From: Thiocystis violacea
GTDB taxonomy: Bacteria; Pseudomonadota; Gammaproteobacteria; Chromatiales; Chromatiaceae
Direction: 5' to 3'
Length of the DNA stretch: 64,000 bases
NCBI RefSeq assembly: GCF_016583565.1
Contig: NZ_NRRF01000002.1
Coordinates: forward strand, 1-64,000
In this document: positions 59,855-64,000 of the stretch, piece by piece
How the letters are laid out: each line of letters begins with the position of its first letter
Position numbering within the stretch: position 1 is the stretch's first letter
Made by a program: the position numbers and the translations under genes
The notes under the pieces: generated by a model
The model's input: the letters and a program-made list of their open reading frames with translations, nothing else
Database searches by the model: none
Told to the model about the DNA's origin: nothing

Positions 59855-61447
59855 ATGCAGGAGATGATGCCACACCCCGAGTCTCGGACCCGAAACCGCT
59901 GCCGCCGTGGTTGCCTGGCCGCGGTCGCGATTGCAGTGGTCGCCCTGGCGAGCATCCTGACGGCGCTCTGGCACCTGACGGCGGCGACGCGGGGGTTGGA
60001 GATCACGCATCTGCGAGCCGGTCCCGTCCCCATCACCCTCTATCGTCCGGCTAGCACGGCGCCCGCGCCCGTGGTGGTGGTCGCCCATGGATTCGCCGGC
60101 TCTCAGCAGCTGATGCAGCCCTATGCCATCACCCTGGCGAGGAACGGCTACATCGTGGCGACCTTCGATTTCGCCGGTCACGGTCGCAATGCCGCCCCCT
60201 TCGTCGCCAGCCTCATGGATCAGGAGCGGCGTCTGCGCGTTCTGCTCGATGGACTGGAGCCGACGGTGGCGCTGGCACTGGCGCAGCCGGGCGCCGACGG
60301 GCGGCTCGCACTCGTCGGCCACTCCATGGCGGCGGACGTGCTGGCGCGCTACGCCCAGGCCCATCTTGGGCAGGTCTCGGCGTTGGTGCTGCTGTCACCC
60401 TATCTGTCGAAGGAGACGCGGACCGACAACCTGCGCAATCTGCTGCTCATCTACGGCGGTCTGGAGCCGGAGATGCTGCATCGGCAGGGGATCGAGGTGC
60501 TGGCGGGGGCCGGGGGTGAGGCGCCACAGGCGGGGCCGATCTACGGCAGCCTTGCCGATGGCAGCGCGCGCCGGCTGCTGCTCGCGGAGGGTGTCGAGCA
60601 CATCGGCGTGCTCTATGCCGCGGAAGGACTCGCGGCGACGCTCGATTGGCTGAACCAGACCTTCGGTCGCAGCGGGAGCGGCTTCATCGACAAGCCTGGT
60701 CCCTGGCTCGGCCTGCTCTATCTTGGGCTGGTGGCGCTGGCCTGGCCCCTGTCGCGACTGCTGCCGGAGGTCGCGGCGCGGCCGCTCGGCGCCGGTCTGG
60801 GCTGGCGACGCCTGCTCCCGGCGGCGTTGCTTCCCGCAGTGCTGACCCCGTTGATCCTCTGGAAGCTGCCGACCGACTTCTTGCCGGTCCTGATCGGGGA
60901 CTATCTGGCCCTCCATTTCGCCGTCTACGGCCTCCTCACCTGGCTGGCGCTCTGGTTGATGCGCGGGCGGGGCGGGCAGCCGAACCCGGTGTCTGCCGGG
61001 ATCCATTGGCGCCGCTTGGCGTTGGGCGCGGCGGCGACTGCCATTTACTTCACGCTGGTCTTCGGTCTGGCGACGGATCATTTCGTGACCGCCCTGCTGC
61101 CGGGACCGGAACGCACCTGGGTGGTGTTGGCCATGCTGGCGGGGACGCTGAGCTACTTCACCGCGGACGAATGGCTCACCAGGGGGGAGGGCGCTGCCCG
61201 CGGCGCCTATGCCTTCACGAAGCTGCTCTTTCTCCTCTCCCTGCTGCTGGCCGTCGGCCTGAATCTCAATGAGCTGTTCTTCCTGATCATCATCGTGCCG
61301 GCGATTCTCGTCCTATTCTTCGTCTACGGTGTGATGAGCGGCTGGGTGTATCGCCGCGCCAAGCATCCCTGGGTCAGCGCCATTGCGCTCGCCGTGGCCT
61401 TCGCAACGGCGACCGCCGTGACCTTTCCCCTGGTCGGTGGCGCGTGA
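59855..61447 (+). CDS. Alpha/beta hydrolase fused to a multi-spanning membrane domain
   Basis: A 530-residue protein. One N-terminal membrane segment (about residues 20-40) is followed by an alpha/beta-hydrolase domain (about 45-270) with the oxyanion region VVVAHGFAGS, nucleophile elbow VGHSMAAD and probable catalytic His in GVEHIGVLY. The C-terminal half has about eight membrane segments. The hydrolase part probably faces the periplasm. The substrate is unknown; lipid-like esters are plausible. ATG codons at 59864 and 59867 are alternative starts. It is divergent from the Trm112 gene. Confidence 0.82.
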   Translation: MQEMMPHPESRTRNRCRRGCLAAVAIAVVALASILTALWHLTAATRGLEITHLRAGPVPITLYRPASTAPAPVVVVAHGFAGSQQLMQPYAITLARNGYIVATFDFAGHGRNAAPFVASLMDQERRLRVLLDGLEPTVALALAQPGADGRLALVGHSMAADVLARYAQAHLGQVSALVLLSPYLSKETRTDNLRNLLLIYGGLEPEMLHRQGIEVLAGAGGEAPQAGPIYGSLADGSARRLLLAEGVEHIGVLYAAEGLAATLDWLNQTFGRSGSGFIDKPGPWLGLLYLGLVALAWPLSRLLPEVAARPLGAGLGWRRLLPAALLPAVLTPLILWKLPTDFLPVLIGDYLALHFAVYGLLTWLALWLMRGRGGQPNPVSAGIHWRRLALGAAATAIYFTLVFGLATDHFVTALLPGPERTWVVLAMLAGTLSYFTADEWLTRGEGAARGAYAFTKLLFLLSLLLAVGLNLNELFFLIIIVPAILVLFFVYGVMSGWVYRRAKHPWVSAIALAVAFATATAVTFPLVGGA

Positions 61448-61485
61448 CCCGGTCATTAGGTCAATCTTGTCCGGAGACAGAAAAG

Positions 61486-61499
61486 TTGATCGGGCTCAA
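61486..61499 (+). promoter_or_regulatory. FNR-like binding site upstream of the hemerythrin-like gene
   Basis: TTGATCGGGCTCAA differs from the FNR/Anr consensus TTGAT-N4-ATCAA at one base. A good -10 hexamer, TAATAT, lies at 61525-61530, which places the site about 41-45 bp upstream of the likely transcription start, the class II activator position. Confidence 0.6.
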
Positions 61500-61704
61500 T
61501 CTACATTCGCGTCGCGGTTTAGCGTAATATCAGACACTGGTTGCGGTTTGCTTGAGCTGTGGAGGTTATCACGGCCTGTGTTCGCAGCCTCACGCCTGAA
61601 GGACACTGTTTCCCGAGAAAAAAGGACGGCGCGTTTCCTCTGCGGGAGACAAGAAGAAAGTGCCTTGGCCGCTGTCCACCGACCGACTTGGAGGAGTATC
61701 GAAG

Positions 61705-62151
61705 ATGGTCGCTTTTGCGCAATTGCATGCACAGAATCACAAGATTACCGAGTTGTCGAACGTCTTTCTCTATCTCGTGCGCGAGCGTTCGATGTGCGAC
61801 ACCGATGTCGCCTGTGACGTTTTCTTCGACCTGACGAATCGGGTACGCGAACATATGGAGCTTGTGGACCGCGATATCTGCGGCCAGCTGATCTCGTACC
61901 CGGATCAGGCGGTGAAGAACACCGCCAACCGTTTCCTGTCCGGCTCCACCGAGATCAAGCGGATCTTCGGCGCCTACGTGAAGGAATGGTGCTCGCAGAA
62001 ACGCCACGCGCTGACCATCAGCGACTACTCGTCATTCCTGCAGGATACCGAGCAGATGTTCGCCTTGGTGATGGATCGGATCCAGCGCGAGACCGAGCAC
62101 CTCTATCCCTTGCTGCGCAAGCTCGAAGGCGACGACAAGCAGGTTGCCTGA
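61705..62151 (+). CDS. Hemerythrin-like (HHE) protein
   Basis: A 148-residue all-helical soluble protein. His12, His50 (in VREHMELVDRD), His101 and the ETEHLYPLL segment (Glu131, His132) resemble the His/Glu/Asp pattern of hemerythrin HHE domains, which bind a di-iron centre and sense or carry O2 or NO. The family match is moderate. The ATG at 61705 has GGAGGAG at good spacing, leaving a leader of about 170 nt behind an FNR-like site and -10 box. That fits a role in low-oxygen conditions, which matters for nitrogen fixation. Confidence 0.7.
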   Translation: MVAFAQLHAQNHKITELSNVFLYLVRERSMCDTDVACDVFFDLTNRVREHMELVDRDICGQLISYPDQAVKNTANRFLSGSTEIKRIFGAYVKEWCSQKRHALTISDYSSFLQDTEQMFALVMDRIQRETEHLYPLLRKLEGDDKQVA

Positions 62152-62167
62152 CCCCCCGTGCCGCGAG

Positions 62168-62541
62168 GGATGGGCAAGGTCCGCGCGCTGATGCCGAGTT
62201 GGCGTGCCGTTCGATGACGGGCCTGCCCATCGTTCCTGCTCGGTGGCTCGCGGGATGGGCGTGTCTGGCAAACCGAGCGGCAAGATTTGGGCCGCTAGGG
62301 AACTGTCTATCTTCTACGTCCTGATTTGAGCCTGGTGACGAAGCTCCGGCTTCGTCGCTCGCGAGACGAAGCTCCGCTTCGCGAACCCGAGGATCAGCGA
62401 CTGGATCGACTCAAGCAAGGGCCGGAAGCCGCCGACATCGTGAAGCAGAGCTTCATCGCTGAGGTCACGAAGCTGGAGCTTCGTGACCAGAAAGGGGGGA
62501 AGCCGTTGATGGACAGTTCCTAAGCGCGGACTTTGCCCATC
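62168..62541. repeat. Dispersed GGATGGGC-type repeat, copy split by a MITE
   Basis: The left part starts GGGATGGGCAAGGTCCGCGC (62168) and includes GGGCCTGCCCATCG and GCGGGATGGGCGTGTC. The right part resumes as AGCGCGGACTTTGCCCATCC (62523-62542). Together they reproduce the order of an intact unit at 57.7 kb; the MITE at 62298-62520 separates them. Confidence 0.7.
62298..62520. mobile_element. MITE-like element (223 bp) with TA target duplication
   Basis: The ends GGGAACTGTCTATC and GATGGACAGTTCC are inverted repeats with one mismatch over 13 bp. TA flanks both sides (62296-62297 and 62521-62522), as in IS630/mariner-type insertions. Inside are three hairpins of one type: GACGAAGC/GCTTCGTC (62337), a shorter copy (62365) and a perfect 12-bp stem GGTCACGAAGCT/AGCTTCGTGACC (62463-62488). 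It encodes no transposase, so it would need one in trans. Confidence 0.7.
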
Positions 62542-62584
62542 CTGCGTCCGCTAGGTTCGACGTCCTCTCTCCACGGATCCGGCC

Positions 62585-63871
62585 TTAGGCGCCCATTTCC
62601 ACGCGTGCGGCGTCCTCGCCGGGATGCGCATGGCACCATTCGACCGGACTCACACCCAGCACGGCATCGGCGTCGACCCGGCAGCCGACGACGCCCTCGA
62701 GCGAGGGTAGCTCGAACATCGGCCGCTGCAGTAGCGCCTCCAAAACACTCCGCAGACCGCGGGCGCCCGTGCCGCGCTCGATGGCCTTGTGCGCGATCGC
62801 GGTGAGCGCCTCGGCCGAGAACGCCAGCTCGACGCCCTCGAAGCTGAACAGCTGTTGGTACTGGCGTACCAGCGCATTCTTGGGCTCGGTGAGGATGCGC
62901 ACCAGCGCCGCCTCGTCCAGGTCGTGCAGACCGACGATGACCGGGAAGCGGCCGATGAACTCGGGGATGAGTCCGAATTGGCGCAGGTCGTTCGGGTGCG
63001 TGTCGCGGTAGAGATCCGGGTCGCGCCCGTCCGATCCGGCATCCGAGGCCACATTGGCGTGGAAGCCGATCCCGCATCCACCTTCCCGGCGGCGTCGGCT
63101 GAGGATCTTCTCCAGCCCGGCGAAGGCGCCGCCTACCACGAAGAGGATATTGCGCGTGTCGATGAGCATGGGCTCGCTGGCGTCCTTGCGGCCCTTGGGG
63201 CTGAGTTTGACCTGCGTGCCCTCCACCAGCTTGAGCAGCGCCTGCTGGACTCCCTCGCCGGAGACGTCGCGGGTTCCGTGCGCCGTCTCGCCCTGCCGCG
63301 CCAGCTTGTCGACCTCGTCGATGTAGACCATGCCCCATTCGGCGACCTCGCGGTTGCCGCTGGAGGCGTCCAGGAGACGGGCGAGGATGCTCTCGACGTC
63401 CTCCCCGACGTAGCCGGCCTGCGTCAGCGTGGTGGCGTCCGCGACCACGAAGGGAACGCCGACGATGCGGGCCAGGGTGCTCGCCAGCAGGGTCTTGCCG
63501 GTGCCTGATGGGCCTAGGAGCAGGATGTTCGACTTGTCGATCTCGACGCGATCGTCGTCCTCGAGGGTGCGCTTGGGGTGCTTGGCCTCGACGGCGAGGC
63601 GCTTGTAGTGGTTGTAGACGGCGACCGAGAGGGTTTCCTTGGCGGCCTCCTGGCCGATGACATAGCGGTCCAGATGCTCCTTGATCTGCAGCGGCTTGGG
63701 CGGTGACTTGAGCGGCCCGCTCAGCGCCCGCGCGCGCCCCCAGCTGCTGACGACCTGGTGTGCCAGCGAGACGCAGGCCTCGCAGATGTGGCCTTCGATG
63801 CCCGCGATGAGCGGGGTCTCCGGGGCTTGCGGCGCGCCGCAGAAGGAGCAGGTGTGGACCTTGTCGTTCAT
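62585..63871 (-). CDS. clpX: ClpX paralogue, AAA+ unfoldase (ClpX2-like)
   Basis: A 428-residue unfoldase. The zinc-binding domain has Cys8, Cys11, Cys30 and Cys33. Walker A is GPSGTGKT (120-127; housekeeping ClpX usually has GPTGSGKT), the pore loop GYVG is at 153-156, Walker B IDEVDK at 184-189, and the ClpP-docking IGF at 268-270. It is not next to clpP. Instead it overlaps by ATGA the end of a NifM-like isomerase gene. In Azotobacter vinelandii a second ClpX (ClpX2) is encoded after nifM and controls levels of nitrogenase assembly proteins, so the same role is likely here. Confidence 0.9.
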   Translation of the reverse strand: MNDKVHTCSFCGAPQAPETPLIAGIEGHICEACVSLAHQVVSSWGRARALSGPLKSPPKPLQIKEHLDRYVIGQEAAKETLSVAVYNHYKRLAVEAKHPKRTLEDDDRVEIDKSNILLLGPSGTGKTLLASTLARIVGVPFVVADATTLTQAGYVGEDVESILARLLDASSGNREVAEWGMVYIDEVDKLARQGETAHGTRDVSGEGVQQALLKLVEGTQVKLSPKGRKDASEPMLIDTRNILFVVGGAFAGLEKILSRRRREGGCGIGFHANVASDAGSDGRDPDLYRDTHPNDLRQFGLIPEFIGRFPVIVGLHDLDEAALVRILTEPKNALVRQYQQLFSFEGVELAFSAEALTAIAHKAIERGTGARGLRSVLEALLQRPMFELPSLEGVVGCRVDADAVLGVSPVEWCHAHPGEDAARVEMGA

Positions 63872-64000
63872 GCCGTCGAGCCCTCCGTTCGGGGTGGTGC
63901 CTGTTGTCTGAGCTCGGCGATCCAGCGCTTCTGGCAGTCCCGGCGCTGGCGTGCGTCCAGGATCGAGCGGATCTTCTCCCGCGCCTGCTCGAAGCTGACC
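63868..64000 (-). CDS. C-terminal end of a probable NifM-like peptidyl-prolyl isomerase (partial)
   Basis: The window edge cuts this gene; only the last 43 residues are visible. They start VSFEQAREKIRSILDARQRR and continue to CQKRWIAELRQQ, which is the usual C-terminal form of parvulin-type isomerases of the SurA/NifM kind. NifM helps fold the nitrogenase Fe protein. The stop overlaps the clpX start (ATGA), so the two are co-translated. The assignment rests on little sequence plus the known nifM-clpX2 order in Azotobacter. Confidence 0.55.
   Translation of the reverse strand, partial: VSFEQAREKIRSILDARQRRDCQKRWIAELRQQAPPRTEGSTA

Larger units (their letters stand above)
62152..62584. other. 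Intergenic region made of nested repeats
   Basis: This 433-bp gap holds an interrupted copy of the GGATGGGC-type repeat with a MITE inside it (own entries). The remaining 40 bp before the clpX stop codon show nothing further. The plus-strand frame 62326-62523 lies wholly inside the MITE and is not a gene. Confidence 0.6.

Noticed and set aside
62326-62523. 65-codon open frame
   Set aside because: It lies wholly within the MITE and reads through its hairpins.

Overview
The window is high-GC DNA, most likely from the chromosome of a diazotrophic gammaproteobacterium. The best guess is a purple sulfur bacterium (Chromatiales/Chromatiaceae). The main support is a nifHDKT-ferredoxin-nifY-LRV operon with a divergent draT, in an order close to that of Azotobacter vinelandii as I remember it, plus typical gammaproteobacterial housekeeping genes (tgt-yajC-secD-secF, hrpA, rapA, ilvA). 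There are no photosynthesis genes here, so the family is an inference. I see no rRNA, tRNA, CRISPR array or complete insertion sequence.

Layout. 0.2-6 kb (minus strand): a YigB-like HAD phosphatase, tgt, yajC, secD and secF, ending in a hairpin terminator. 6.1-14.9 kb: draT faces the nif operon across a compact control region. That region has a perfect sigma54 promoter and a TGT-N10-ACA NifA-type site that overlaps the draT start codon. The operon runs nifH, nifD, nifK, nifT, a 2[4Fe-4S] ferredoxin, nifY, a small conserved protein, an Fe-S LRV protein and an unrecognised ~330-residue protein. 15.5-24 kb: a catalytically degenerate REC-REC-GGDEF-EAL protein, the helicase gene hrpA, a SOUL haem-binding protein and ilvA. 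24.5-32 kb: prkA-yeaH-spoVR behind an NtrC-like site and a sigma54 promoter, then an L,D-transpeptidase and an RlpA-like protein. 32-43.5 kb: a TauD-like dioxygenase, an FHA-domain sigma54 activator, a peptidoglycan-binding/papain-like protease, then a SWIM-Snf2 helicase, an uncharacterised protein and RapA. 43.5-54 kb: a decayed histidine-kinase remnant, a GGDEF-EAL enzyme, a LysM/FecR-like exported protein and a 15-repeat PKD surface protein. 54-64 kb: a single-chain type IIG-like restriction-modification enzyme, tandem 184-bp repeats, a diguanylate cyclase, a Trm112-like protein, a membrane alpha/beta hydrolase, a hemerythrin-like protein behind an FNR-like box, a MITE nested in an older repeat, and a ClpX paralogue. 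The ClpX paralogue is preceded by the end of a probable NifM-like isomerase, which suggests a second nif cluster starts at the right edge.

How the genes may work together. Nitrogenase (nifHDK), its Fe-S support proteins and DraT (post-translational switch-off at NifH Arg101) form one unit; a ClpX2-type unfoldase at the far end may act on nitrogenase assembly proteins. Nitrogen control may also reach the prkA stress operon through NtrC/sigma54. Three cyclic-di-GMP proteins, two apparently active and one a likely effector, together with the LysM/FecR and PKD proteins suggest control of the cell surface.

Repeats. Three families of short intergenic repeats are visible: a GGATGGGCAAAGCCCG-type element (about 5.9, 57.7-58.1 and 62.2-62.5 kb), a GTGGGAGCGGCGCC-type REP palindrome (about 9.7, 22.4 and 34.7 kb), and a 223-bp MITE.
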